Source: JBKQWK01 sp052139595
GTDB taxonomy: Bacteria; Actinomycetota; Thermoleophilia; UBA2241
DNA length: 28,367 bases
Assembly: GCA_052139595.1 (NCBI GenBank)
Contig: JBKQWK010000046.1
Coordinates: 1 to 28,367, forward strand
Direction: 5' to 3'
Shown here: positions 1-6,586 of the stretch, one piece after another
How the letters are laid out: every line of letters starts with the position of its first letter
Position numbering within the stretch: position 1 is the stretch's first letter
The notes under the pieces: generated by a model
What the model saw: the letters and a program-made list of their open reading frames with translations, nothing else
What the model was told of the DNA's origin: nothing
Database searches by the model: none
Translations under genes and position numbers: made by a program

Positions 1-454
1 CCTGCGTTGGCGGGTGGGCCAGCGCGGCGCCGGCGCCGGCGCCTCGGTTGGTGACAATTGTCACCGCAGCGGCGCCACGGGCAAAGAGGGCTTCCAGGCG
101 ACGCTGGTACATAAGAATCACGTCGGCCGCCTCATCGGCGCTCAGCTGTTCGAACTCGATGTTGTGTGCTGGCGAGTGGACGATGACCTCGTGCCCTTCG
201 GCGAAGGCGGGGTACTTGTTGGGTACGACGCGCACACGCCATCCGGGCTCGTCGGCGCCACCCTCGTCACGCAAGGCGTCGAGTTCGGGCGGCGTCAGCC
301 GCTCGTGGCCCTCGCAAAAGGGGCAGGCCGCCGGGCGCTCGGCGTCGTCATCGCTGGGCCGCTCGCGTCGCGCAGGGGCAACGGCAACAAGCTCTCCGGA
401 GACGGGGTTGCGGCGCAGATCGCTGGCGAAGGCGTGATGTTCAGTTCCGTGCAC
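1..454 (-). CDS. galT: Galactose-1-phosphate uridylyltransferase-like protein, N-terminal part (cut by window edge)
   Basis: The family transfers UMP between UDP-glucose and galactose-1-phosphate in the Leloir pathway. Visible family marks, in order, are RRNPVSGELVAVAP near the start, the zinc pair CPFC, TPPEL, WRVRVVPNKYPAF, HEVIVHSP and GAGAGAALAHPP at the window edge. I chose the GTG at 454 because GGAAGGA lies just upstream and the frame gives the family N-terminus. It starts 4 bases after the DUF4388 stop, so the two are probably co-transcribed. The oddity is the active site. The family has His-Pro-His-x-Gln and here the codons read His-Pro-Pro-Thr-Gln, so the nucleophilic second His is Pro. 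The fold assignment is firm. Uridylyltransferase activity is doubtful, so the symbol marks family membership only. The C-terminal half is outside the window. Confidence 0.8.
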   Translation of the reverse strand, partial: MHGTEHHAFASDLRRNPVSGELVAVAPARRERPSDDDAERPAACPFCEGHERLTPPELDALRDEGGADEPGWRVRVVPNKYPAFAEGHEVIVHSPAHNIEFEQLSADEAADVILMYQRRLEALFARGAAAVTIVTNRGAGAGAALAHPPTQ

Positions 455-458
455 GGCT

Positions 459-1193
459 TCATCCTTCCGAGTCGAGCGAGGCGTCAAGCTCCACCTTCTC
501 TTCGCTCTCGCGGGATTTGTAGAGCTGGCGAGCATCACGTACCCGGTCGTAGCGCTCGTCAAGCACCGCTCCCATGTCGCGCCACAGGCAGCAGTCGTTC
601 TTCAGGAAGCGCTGACGAATGTCGGCGTTGCAGTCGTCTTCCAGTGGGCAGGCGTAGCACACCTCATTTTCGATCACGTCGACCTTTTTCTTGGCATGCT
701 CTCCCTCATCAATGCGCCGGTAGGCATCAAGTAACAACGATTGCACGTCAGCCGCAATCTTCACCAGGAAGACCGGCATGCGCTCGGGTTCGTCATACAG
801 GAAAACGCCAGTCTGCCAGTGGGCGAGTTCAAACACTTGGTCGAGGGTTTGTTGCGCCATGATCGTGCGAATCGCCTGTTCGTCACTGTAGCCCATGTCG
901 ATGAGACGCTGGCCGAGTGGTTTGGCCTTTCGCTGCTCGCGGGTGCGAGCGGTGTCATCGATGAGGGTCTGGGTGAGTTGCTGCTCGCTGAGCAGGCCGG
1001 CTTTCACCATGCGTGAGCCGAGCTTCTCATCGCTGATGGGCAGCGAAATCGCTTCAACATGGCCGTCGACCAGATAGATGAAACCGTACTCTTCGAAGTC
1101 GCGCACTTCGAGCACACCGCTGCAGCCGGCTGCGGCCAGAAACTGCAGAATGCCGGCCAGGCTGAAGCGGCGGATCGAGCCTTCAAGCAACAT
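459..1193 (-). CDS. DUF4388 (PATAN-type) domain protein with C-terminal cysteine cluster
   Basis: Residues 1-100 look like a DUF4388/PATAN domain, with LEGSIRRFSLAGILQFL, GVLEVRD and GFIYLVDGHVEA. This domain is common in bacterial regulators and surface-behaviour proteins, but its exact role is unknown. A helical middle follows, then a cysteine group (CYACPLEDDC, then CC about 15 residues on) that could bind metal or an Fe-S cluster. The tail is charged and Glu/Ser-rich. An ATG at 1223 would add ten residues, but the start at 1193 gives the usual domain beginning and has AAGACGA nearby, so I prefer it. It lies 4 bases upstream of the galT-like gene and behind the hairpin that ends the jag operon. 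A role in signalling is inference only. Confidence 0.8.
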   Translation of the reverse strand: MLLEGSIRRFSLAGILQFLAAAGCSGVLEVRDFEEYGFIYLVDGHVEAISLPISDEKLGSRMVKAGLLSEQQLTQTLIDDTARTREQRKAKPLGQRLIDMGYSDEQAIRTIMAQQTLDQVFELAHWQTGVFLYDEPERMPVFLVKIAADVQSLLLDAYRRIDEGEHAKKKVDVIENEVCYACPLEDDCNADIRQRFLKNDCCLWRDMGAVLDERYDRVRDARQLYKSRESEEKVELDASLDSEG

Positions 1194-1262
1194 CAATCGT
1201 CTTGTCGGCAGGAACGGCAGCAATGCTTAGATGCGCTGGCGTTGGCGTGGCAAGGCTTGCTA

Positions 1263-1291
1263 CGCAGCCGGCGCGAACTGCGCCGGCTGCG
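1263..1291 (-). terminator. Perfect 12-bp hairpin after jag, candidate terminator
   Basis: The arms 1263-1274 and 1280-1291 are perfectly complementary around a 5-base loop. The hairpin begins 9 bases after the jag stop codon. No strong U-run follows on the minus strand, so it may be a GC-rich intrinsic terminator or an mRNA 3' end stabiliser. Its position between jag and the next gene supports a transcript end here. Confidence 0.55.
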
Positions 1292-1299
1292 CGCAGAGC

Positions 1300-2052
1300 T
1301 TATCTGTGCCGGGGCGAGATGACCACGGCGCGGTAGGGCTCTTGGCCCTCACTGGCCGTCTCGACGCGCTGGTGATCCTTGAGGTGCAGGTGGATGATCT
1401 TGCGCTCGGCGGCCGTCATCGGCTGCAGGGCCGCCGGCTCACCATCGCGACTTACTTGCTGTGCTGTACGCTCGGCTAAGGCCTTGAGCGACAGTTCGCG
1501 CCGCTGGCGGTAGCCCTCGGCGTCGACGATGACCTGACGGCGCTGGTGGTGATCGCCGTTGATGACGATGGCAGCCAGATACTGTAAGGCATCGAGGGTC
1601 TGGCCGTGGCGGCCGATGAGGATACCGAGATCGCTGCCGGCGATGTCGGCGCTGACAGTCTCGCGCGTTTCGCTGGCGGTGACCGTTGCTTCGAGGCCCA
1701 TGCGGGCAATGACTTCGGCGAGGAAGACGCGCAGTTCATCGGCAGCCGGCAGCAGGTCGGAGACTTCGCAGGCTGCGGCTGCGCCGCTACGCAGGCGCGC
1801 TTCGACCCGGGGCTGCGTCTTGCCCATGCCCAAAAAGCCGCCCTTCTGCCCCTCGTCAAGAACGATAAACTCGACCTCGGCCTCGTTGACGTAGGCAACA
1901 ATCTTGCGCAGCTGGTCGAGAGCTTTGCGCTTGGCCTCGTCCAGCGTCGCGCCCGTCGCGACCGTGGCGAAGTCATCGTCGCTGCGTTCGTCGTCGAGGA
2001 TGCTGTCTTCGACCGCAGCATCCTCGAACGTGTTGTGCGTGTCTTCGTCCAT
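1300..2052 (-). CDS. jag: Jag/KhpB RNA-binding protein (Jag-N, KH, R3H)
   Basis: This is a 250-residue cytoplasmic RNA-binding protein of the Jag/KhpB (SpoIIIJ-associated) family. In Gram-positive bacteria the family binds mRNA with KhpA and affects cell division and elongation. After an acidic N-terminus of about 25 residues comes the Jag-N domain (TLDEAKRKALDQL, GGFLGMGKTQPRV). The KH domain follows with the loop IGRHGQ in GILIGRHGQTLDAL. The R3H motif is Arg-x3-His in ERKIIHLHL. Length and domain order are normal for the family. It is the last gene of the rpmH-rnpA-yidD-yidC-jag block, 60 bases after yidC, and a 12-bp hairpin follows its stop. Confidence 0.93.
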   Translation of the reverse strand: MDEDTHNTFEDAAVEDSILDDERSDDDFATVATGATLDEAKRKALDQLRKIVAYVNEAEVEFIVLDEGQKGGFLGMGKTQPRVEARLRSGAAAACEVSDLLPAADELRVFLAEVIARMGLEATVTASETRETVSADIAGSDLGILIGRHGQTLDALQYLAAIVINGDHHQRRQVIVDAEGYRQRRELSLKALAERTAQQVSRDGEPAALQPMTAAERKIIHLHLKDHQRVETASEGQEPYRAVVISPRHR

Positions 2053-2112
2053 AGCGCTACCGCTCGCTTTCGTGACGCTGGGAGAGGCGGTTTACGTGCT
2101 GGTTGTTGCCGC

Positions 2113-3276
2113 TCAGGTGCTCGACCCGGCGGGCGGATTGGTCGTGGGCTTGTCGTTTGACGACGATTTGGCGCCGCCCGCTGCTTGGTTGGCAGGTTTC
2201 GCCGCCGGCTTCGCCCCGGCGACCTTCGCGCCGGGTCTACCCGCTGGCTTGGCGTTTGGCTTTGCCTCAGTCTTGCCCACCGGCTTTGCGGTTGGTCTTG
2301 CTCCTGCCTTACCCGCAGGCCTTGCCGCCGGTTTGGTTCCTGGCTTACCGGTCGGCTTGGTGCCCGATTTGCCTGCCGGTCTCGCCGCTGTCTTTGCGCC
2401 CGTCTTACCCATCGGCCTGGAACCTGCCTTGGTCGACGCCGGCGACTTGCGGTCACGGTCCTCCTGAGCAGCCATGATGGCGCGCATGAAGCGACCTTGC
2501 GGCTTGGCTGGGACCGAGTCGTTGGCCCCGTCGCCGCCGGCTGTCGGCAGCTTGACGTTGGCGACGGCGACCTCGTGTGGCATTTGGTGGCGGATGATCA
2601 GCTGCTGACCGATCGTCCACAGGTTGGTCGTCACCCAGTAGAGGAAGAGGCCAGACGGGAAGGAGCGCAAGATAACGATGAAGAACACCGGCATGGCGCG
2701 CATGATCCACTTTTGCTGCTTGTCGGTCTGCGGCGTCATCATGAGTTCAGTGCTCACGAGCTGCGAAACGACGTAGATGATGAGCAGAATATACGTTGGA
2801 TCGGGTTTACCGAGGGCCTTCAGCCAGAGAAAGCTTGAATTTGCCAAGGCAGCCGTGGTCGGTCCAGTCAAGTAGTGGGTTCCCTTGATTGCCCAGTAGA
2901 GACTGATGAACACGGGGATCTGCAGCAGCATCGGCAAGCACGAGGCAAAAGGATTGACCTTATTCGCTTGATACAGGCGCATCGTCTCTTGTTGCAGTTT
3001 CTGCTTGTCGCCCTTGTACTTGCGCTGCAGCTCCTTGATGTGAGGTTGCAGGGCCGCCATCGCCTGCGCCGAGCGAAACTGCTTGAAGGTAAGCGGCACG
3101 AGGATGAGGCGTACGATGATCGTCAGAGCGATGATGGCCAAGCCCCATATGCCGAGCACGCTGTGCAGCTCGACGAGGATCCAGTGCAGGAGCTTCACGA
3201 ACGGCTCGAAGACGGTTTCGATAGGGCTCAGTATGGGGCTCAGTGCGCTGGCGAATGTCAGTAAAGCGGTGATCAC
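2113..3276 (-). CDS. yidC: YidC/Oxa1/SpoIIIJ membrane protein insertase with long basic tail
   Basis: This insertase places membrane proteins in the cytoplasmic membrane, alone or with Sec. At 387 residues it is the short Gram-positive form without a large periplasmic domain. The conserved core is clear: the positively charged groove residue in ALTIIVRLILVPL, then QPHIKELQRKYKGDKQK, NPFASCLPMLLQIPVF, and late helices ending LYWVTTNLWTIGQQ. From about residue 283 to the end the chain is a repetitive Lys/Arg-Pro-Ala-Gly tail with many PAGK/KPAAKPA-like units. The start is GTG at 3276, with AGAAGGGA upstream, just after the yidD stop at 3278. I see no lipobox. Basic C-terminal tails of other YidC/Oxa1 proteins bind ribosomes, so that role is likely here but inferred. 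Confidence 0.95.
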   Translation of the reverse strand: MITALLTFASALSPILSPIETVFEPFVKLLHWILVELHSVLGIWGLAIIALTIIVRLILVPLTFKQFRSAQAMAALQPHIKELQRKYKGDKQKLQQETMRLYQANKVNPFASCLPMLLQIPVFISLYWAIKGTHYLTGPTTAALANSSFLWLKALGKPDPTYILLIIYVVSQLVSTELMMTPQTDKQQKWIMRAMPVFFIVILRSFPSGLFLYWVTTNLWTIGQQLIIRHQMPHEVAVANVKLPTAGGDGANDSVPAKPQGRFMRAIMAAQEDRDRKSPASTKAGSRPMGKTGAKTAARPAGKSGTKPTGKPGTKPAARPAGKAGARPTAKPVGKTEAKPNAKPAGRPGAKVAGAKPAAKPANQAAGGAKSSSNDKPTTNPPAGSST

Positions 3277-3277
3277 A

Positions 3278-3514
3278 TCAGTCCCTTCTCGGAGGGACGG
3301 GGTCGAGACCGCCGTCGCTTAGCGGGTTGCAGCGCAAGAGGCGCCAAGAAGCGAGAACAAATCCTCTCAGCGGCCCATGCACGCGGATGGCTTCGACGGC
3401 GTAGTGCGAACAGCTGGGGTAGTACTTGCAGCGCTGAGGAAACAGGGGCGAGATAAAGCGCTGATAAACGCGAATTGGTGCGATGAGGATCTTGCCGAGG
3501 ATTGTCGAGATCAC
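3278..3514 (-). CDS. yidD: YidD membrane protein insertion efficiency factor
   Basis: This is a 78-residue YidD-family protein. Family marks are the N-terminal amphipathic helix (ILIAPIRVYQRFISPLF) and the cysteine-containing core CKYYPSCSHYAVEAI, followed by RGFVLASWRLLRCNP with a third Cys. YidD helps membrane protein insertion and is nearly always encoded between rnpA and yidC, as here. Its ATG overlaps the rnpA stop (3511-3514) and its stop lies one base before the yidC GTG, so translation of the three genes is probably coupled. Its length is normal. Confidence 0.94.
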   Translation of the reverse strand: MISTILGKILIAPIRVYQRFISPLFPQRCKYYPSCSHYAVEAIRVHGPLRGFVLASWRLLRCNPLSDGGLDPVPPRRD

Positions 3515-3936
3515 GGTTGGCCGCCCTGCTTGCTGTCTGCGGTGGCGCCGGCCACGCCGGCTTCGCCGGCGAGCATGCCGGCGCGCACGAACAGCGCCCG
3601 CACCGCAGCAGGCACAGCGCCGCTCTCGCCCTTATCTTGGCGGGCAACGAGTTCATTCAGTGCTGGGCGTGCAATCAACACGTAATCGTAGCCTCCGACA
3701 AGCTGCTCCTGCAGGGCGCTAAACGCCTCGCGGAGCAGGCGTTTATGGCGATTGCGCACAACCGCGCCGCCGAGCTTCTTCGAGACCGAGAGTCCCAACC
3801 GAGGCGATTCATCGCCGGTTGCCGCCGGACGCTTGAAATAATACAGGACCAGAAAGCGCGACGCCGTCGAACTACCCTGCCGATAGATGCGCTGGAAGTC
3901 GCTCGAACGAGAAAGGCGGGAGCGCTTATTGACCAT
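3511..3936 (-). CDS. rnpA: Ribonuclease P protein component
   Basis: This is the protein subunit of RNase P, which matures tRNA 5' ends together with the catalytic RNA. The family signature AVVRNRHKRLLREAF (RNR motif) is present, as are the N-terminal RLSRSSDFQRIYRQG and LGLSVSKKLG. At 141 residues it is somewhat longer than usual because of an Ala/Gly-rich C-terminal extension of about 30 residues. That extension overlaps the start of yidD by 4 bases. It begins 11 bases after the rpmH stop. Confidence 0.95.
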   Translation of the reverse strand: MVNKRSRLSRSSDFQRIYRQGSSTASRFLVLYYFKRPAATGDESPRLGLSVSKKLGGAVVRNRHKRLLREAFSALQEQLVGGYDYVLIARPALNELVARQDKGESGAVPAAVRALFVRAGMLAGEAGVAGATADSKQGGQP

Positions 3937-3947
3937 GCTCCGGGCGG

Positions 3948-4082
3948 CTACGCGGAGAGACGCTTGCGTCCCTTCAGGCGGCGCTTCTTCAGGATCATCT
4001 GACCCGCGCGCGTGCTCATGCGCTTGCGAAAGCCGTGCGTCTTCGCGCGCTTGCGAGTGTTTGGTTGGTAGGTCCTCTTCAC
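3948..4082 (-). CDS. rpmH: Ribosomal protein bL34
   Basis: This is a 44-residue highly basic large-subunit ribosomal protein. It reads VKRTYQPNTRKRAKTHGF, then RKRMSTRAGQMILKKRR, then LKGRKRLSA, which is the bL34 pattern over its whole length. The start is GTG at 4082 with GAGGA upstream. It is the first gene of the rpmH-rnpA-yidD-yidC-jag block and is preceded by a good promoter at 4120-4149. In many bacteria dnaA lies divergently upstream of rpmH. Here a zinc-ribbon protein gene ends there instead. Confidence 0.97.
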   Translation of the reverse strand: MKRTYQPNTRKRAKTHGFRKRMSTRAGQMILKKRRLKGRKRLSA

Positions 4083-4119
4083 AGCATCCTCGCTACATTG
4101 TCTTCACGTCAGAACGAAG

Positions 4120-4149
4120 AGTATAGCCAGCAAGAAGAGGTGCGGTCAA
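4120..4149 (-). promoter_or_regulatory. Sigma70-type promoter for the rpmH operon
   Basis: On the minus strand TTGACC (4149-4144) and TATACT (4125-4120) are separated by 18 bases, close to the -35/-10 consensus. The expected transcription start is about 30 bases before the rpmH GTG. This is the best-scoring promoter by eye in the window, as expected for a ribosomal protein gene. Confidence 0.75.
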
Positions 4150-4187
4150 CGCGAGGGTTGCGATCGTGCCTGCGGATACTGGCGAGA

Positions 4188-5711
4188 TCAGCGGTCCCAC
4201 TTGAATTCGCGTGCCTGCTGCTGCTCCCACGTGCTGACGGCGTCTTCGTCGTCGGTGCGTTTGCCGGCCAATGACTTGCTGATGATATCGCCGCGGTTGA
4301 CGGTCGGCGCCGGCTCCCCATAGGTGCGCTCGGCCGGCGTTTCGCTCGGTGTCGCTGCTTGGGCGGCGGCTGCGCCGCCTGACCGCGTGAGCGGCGTCGC
4401 CTCAGGGTGGGCCGACGCGCGCGTAATGCGGGCCGGCGCAAGCTGAACCGTGCCATCGGCACGAACGCCGGCGTTCGGGATCAGATCTTGGCGTTCGTCG
4501 TAACCGCGGTCGCCCAGGCGCACCGTGCCGGCGCTCTGAATGTCGACCGTGTAACGATACCAACCCACTGACCAGAGAAAGGTGACCGCCAACGTGTCGC
4601 CGTCGAACCCGACGTGCACTGAGGGGATGCCCAGGTGCTCGTTTGTCTCCGAGATCTTCTTTGGCACCGGGCTGACGTTGAGCAGATCGACACCGCGCTG
4701 CAGCAAGGTGAGGGAGGCGGCGTCGGCCTCGATTTCAGATGGCTCACTGGTTGACGCGAGTTCGGCACCTGCTGACGCGGTGCCAGCAGGTGTTGGTACG
4801 GCGTCGCCGCCGGCGAAGACGTCTGACTGCATGATCGGTGCCACGGGCGCCGCCGAGGTGGGCGTCGGAAGGGCGGCGTTGGGATCGCCCGACGCCGCAA
4901 TCGCGGTGGCGAAACCGGCACCCTCGGTCGCCGGTGTTTCGCTGACAAAGACGGGAACGCCCGGCATGGTCTTGCTGGGGTCGGCTGCGGGCTGGTCGAT
5001 GAACGCCTGATTGAGGCCGGGCATCGTGGCGCCGAGATCGTCCTTCTCGATGATCTCGGGCTCGAGGGCGCGGTACGGATGCGCTTCCGGTGGCTCAGCC
5101 ACCGGTTCGCCGAGGGCGTCATAAGGGTGAAAGCCGCCGGTGAGGGTTGCGGGTGGCTCAGCGGCGGCTTGATCGCTCGCCAAACCGGCCTCCGCCGTGA
5201 CGTCAGCAACAGCTTCGACGGTCGCCGGTGTGAGCGGCGCCGGTTCAAGCGGCGCAGTCGGGATCGTCGTCGGCGCGATTTCGGCGGCAGCGAAAGGCGG
5301 TGTTGCCGCTGCCGGCGATGCACCCGTTAGCGAGCCGTCGTAGGGGGCTTCGCCGTTGACCTGCCGCTGCAAGTGCGCTAGGCGCACCGTCAGTTCCTGT
5401 CGCTCGGCCTCGGCCTGAGCGAGACGCGACTCAAGATGCTCGATCTGCGCATCCTTGTCTTTCAGGGCCTTCCAGAATGCATCGCTGCCGGTGCGTGTCT
5501 CTTTGACCCGGGAGGCATTAGATCCCGCAGAACCGGTCGCCGATGGGCCAGTTTCGCCGGATCGGTCGCGACTGCAGAGCGAGCAGACGAGCAACTCTTC
5601 GCCGTCGTCGCCGACGACACGCTGGGTCCATTCGCCGGCCAACAGGGTGCGTCCGCATTCTGCGCACACCGGGCCGGTCTTGTTGTCCTTACCGCGACCG
5701 AACAGTCCCAT
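4188..5711 (-). CDS. Unknown protein: zinc ribbon, coiled coil, Ala/Pro-rich linker and C-terminal domain
   Basis: I do not recognise this 507-residue protein. Residues 16-46 form a Cys4 zinc-ribbon-like module (CAEC ... CSLC). A Ser/Thr/Gly linker leads to a probable coiled coil at about 75-115 (KDKDAQIEHLESRLAQAEAERQ, heptad-like). Residues 120-330 are Ala/Pro/Thr/Glu-rich and probably disordered. A more ordered region of about 100 residues follows, with GVDLLNVSPVPKKISE, VSVHVGFDGDTLAVTF-like strands and SVGWYRYTVDI. The tail ends WEQQQAREFKWDR. The start at 5711 is chosen because GGAGA lies 7 bases upstream; the GTG at 5717 would be too close to it. There is no signal peptide or membrane helix, so it is probably cytoplasmic. 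The gene lies alone between the RDD gene and rpmH. Confidence 0.8.
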   Translation of the reverse strand: MGLFGRGKDNKTGPVCAECGRTLLAGEWTQRVVGDDGEELLVCSLCSRDRSGETGPSATGSAGSNASRVKETRTGSDAFWKALKDKDAQIEHLESRLAQAEAERQELTVRLAHLQRQVNGEAPYDGSLTGASPAAATPPFAAAEIAPTTIPTAPLEPAPLTPATVEAVADVTAEAGLASDQAAAEPPATLTGGFHPYDALGEPVAEPPEAHPYRALEPEIIEKDDLGATMPGLNQAFIDQPAADPSKTMPGVPVFVSETPATEGAGFATAIAASGDPNAALPTPTSAAPVAPIMQSDVFAGGDAVPTPAGTASAGAELASTSEPSEIEADAASLTLLQRGVDLLNVSPVPKKISETNEHLGIPSVHVGFDGDTLAVTFLWSVGWYRYTVDIQSAGTVRLGDRGYDERQDLIPNAGVRADGTVQLAPARITRASAHPEATPLTRSGGAAAAQAATPSETPAERTYGEPAPTVNRGDIISKSLAGKRTDDEDAVSTWEQQQAREFKWDR

Positions 5712-5772
5712 GAGCACGTCTCCAGTGGGTTGGTGGGTCTAGGTCAGTGTGAGAATAGTCTGCGAGCTTAAA

Positions 5773-5803
5773 AGTATACCAGAGGCCAGAAGGCACTGCT
5801 CAA
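5773..5803 (-). promoter_or_regulatory. Candidate promoter for the zinc-ribbon protein gene
   Basis: TATACT (5778-5773, minus) lies 61 bases before the ATG at 5711. TTGAGC (5803-5798) lies 19 bases further upstream and overlaps the 3' end of the RDD gene. The -10 is good and the spacing is one or two bases long. Confidence 0.45.
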
Positions 5804-6222
5804 GGCCGTGTTTTCGGCCGCAGCACAACGGTATTGGCAAGCACATCACCGAGGCGCTGGTGGCGTGGTGAACTGCCAATGAGCACCAGATACGGCAGCA
5901 CGAGTAGCGCCTCCGGCAGACGCGTCAAAGCGCGGATCACGTGCGCGATCGGTTCAGCTCGCTGGCCGCCTTCGTCGAGGACGTACAGGCCGAAGAGACG
6001 CTTCCCCGGCGTCGTTGCCGTCAGGCTCTCGCTGACAACAAAGTAGAGCAGCCAGAGGGCAATGGCGAAGGCATCCAGGGCGCTGCGCCACGCACCGGCA
6101 TAGCTGGCGATGATGACAAGGGCCGTGGTGAGGACCACAAGGATTGCGGTGTCGACGAGAGCGGCAGCTATGCGCCGTGGCAGCGATTCGCCGGTGAGCC
6201 CCTCACCCTGCTCGGGGATCAC
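5800..6222 (-). CDS. RDD family membrane protein
   Basis: This is a 140-residue integral membrane protein of the RDD family, whose members include small transporters and many uncharacterised proteins. The opening PRRIAAALVDTAILVVL supplies the conserved Arg and Asp of the first helix. A second helix follows (AFAIALWLLYFVVSES), then the family turn TPGKRLFGLYVLDEGG, and a third hydrophobic stretch LLVLPYLVLIG before HQRLGDVLANTVVL. Its start overlaps the stop of the DUF2007 gene (ATGA, 6219-6222), so the pair is translationally coupled. The substrate or function is unknown. Confidence 0.88.
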   Translation of the reverse strand: MIPEQGEGLTGESLPRRIAAALVDTAILVVLTTALVIIASYAGAWRSALDAFAIALWLLYFVVSESLTATTPGKRLFGLYVLDEGGQRAEPIAHVIRALTRLPEALLVLPYLVLIGSSPRHQRLGDVLANTVVLRPKTRP

Positions 6223-6455
6223 ACGTCTGGGCTGTCGGCCAGTGCCCCGGCTTCGGCTTCGTCGAGGACCTCGAGCGCGCGCGGCAGGTCGGCTTCACGC
6301 ACGAGAATGCGAATCTCGGAAAGTGCCGTGCCGGGATAGACCGACTCGAGGCCGCTGCCGGAAAGCATCGCCTCGATGCCGGCTGATTCGAGCAGTCCCT
6401 TGATGGTGCTGGCAAGGCCGACATCGTGAGCGGTGGCGGCTACGCACAGTTCCAT
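6219..6455 (-). CDS. DUF2007 family small protein
   Basis: This 78-residue protein matches the DUF2007 pattern (putative signal-transducing protein, related to the PII fold). It has an opening strand ELCVAATAHDVGLAS, a helix IKGLLESAGIEAML, then SVYPGTALSEIRILVREAD and a final helix DLPRALEVLDEAEA. DUF2007 proteins often sit beside membrane proteins. Here the gene is coupled by a 4-base overlap to an RDD gene, suggesting a regulatory partner, which is inference. The SD is GAGG about 8 bases before ATG 6455. The upstream region has a TATAAT box with tandem repeats. Confidence 0.85.
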   Translation of the reverse strand: MELCVAATAHDVGLASTIKGLLESAGIEAMLSGSGLESVYPGTALSEIRILVREADLPRALEVLDEAEAGALADSPDV

Positions 6456-6485
6456 GGTGTACCTCGCTGGATCGGCGTGGCTTCG

Positions 6486-6543
6486 GCCGGGCGTGCCCGG
6501 CGCCTTGATTATACCCTTCCGCCCTCGCTGCCGCCCTCGCTGC
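6486..6543 (-). promoter_or_regulatory. Promoter region of the DUF2007-RDD pair with tandem 12-bp repeats and leader hairpin
   Basis: TATAAT (6513-6508, minus) is a perfect -10. No -35 consensus is present. Instead two exact tandem copies of a 12-bp unit, GGCAGCGAGGGC-like read on the minus strand (6520-6531 and 6532-6543), occupy the -35 zone. This resembles an activator-dependent arrangement. Just downstream, a 7-bp inverted repeat (6486-6492 / 6495-6501) can form a hairpin in the leader RNA. Confidence 0.5.
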
Positions 6544-6586
6544 CGTCAGGCGCTTCGAGGTCTCGCGGTCGACGGCGATCGATGTC

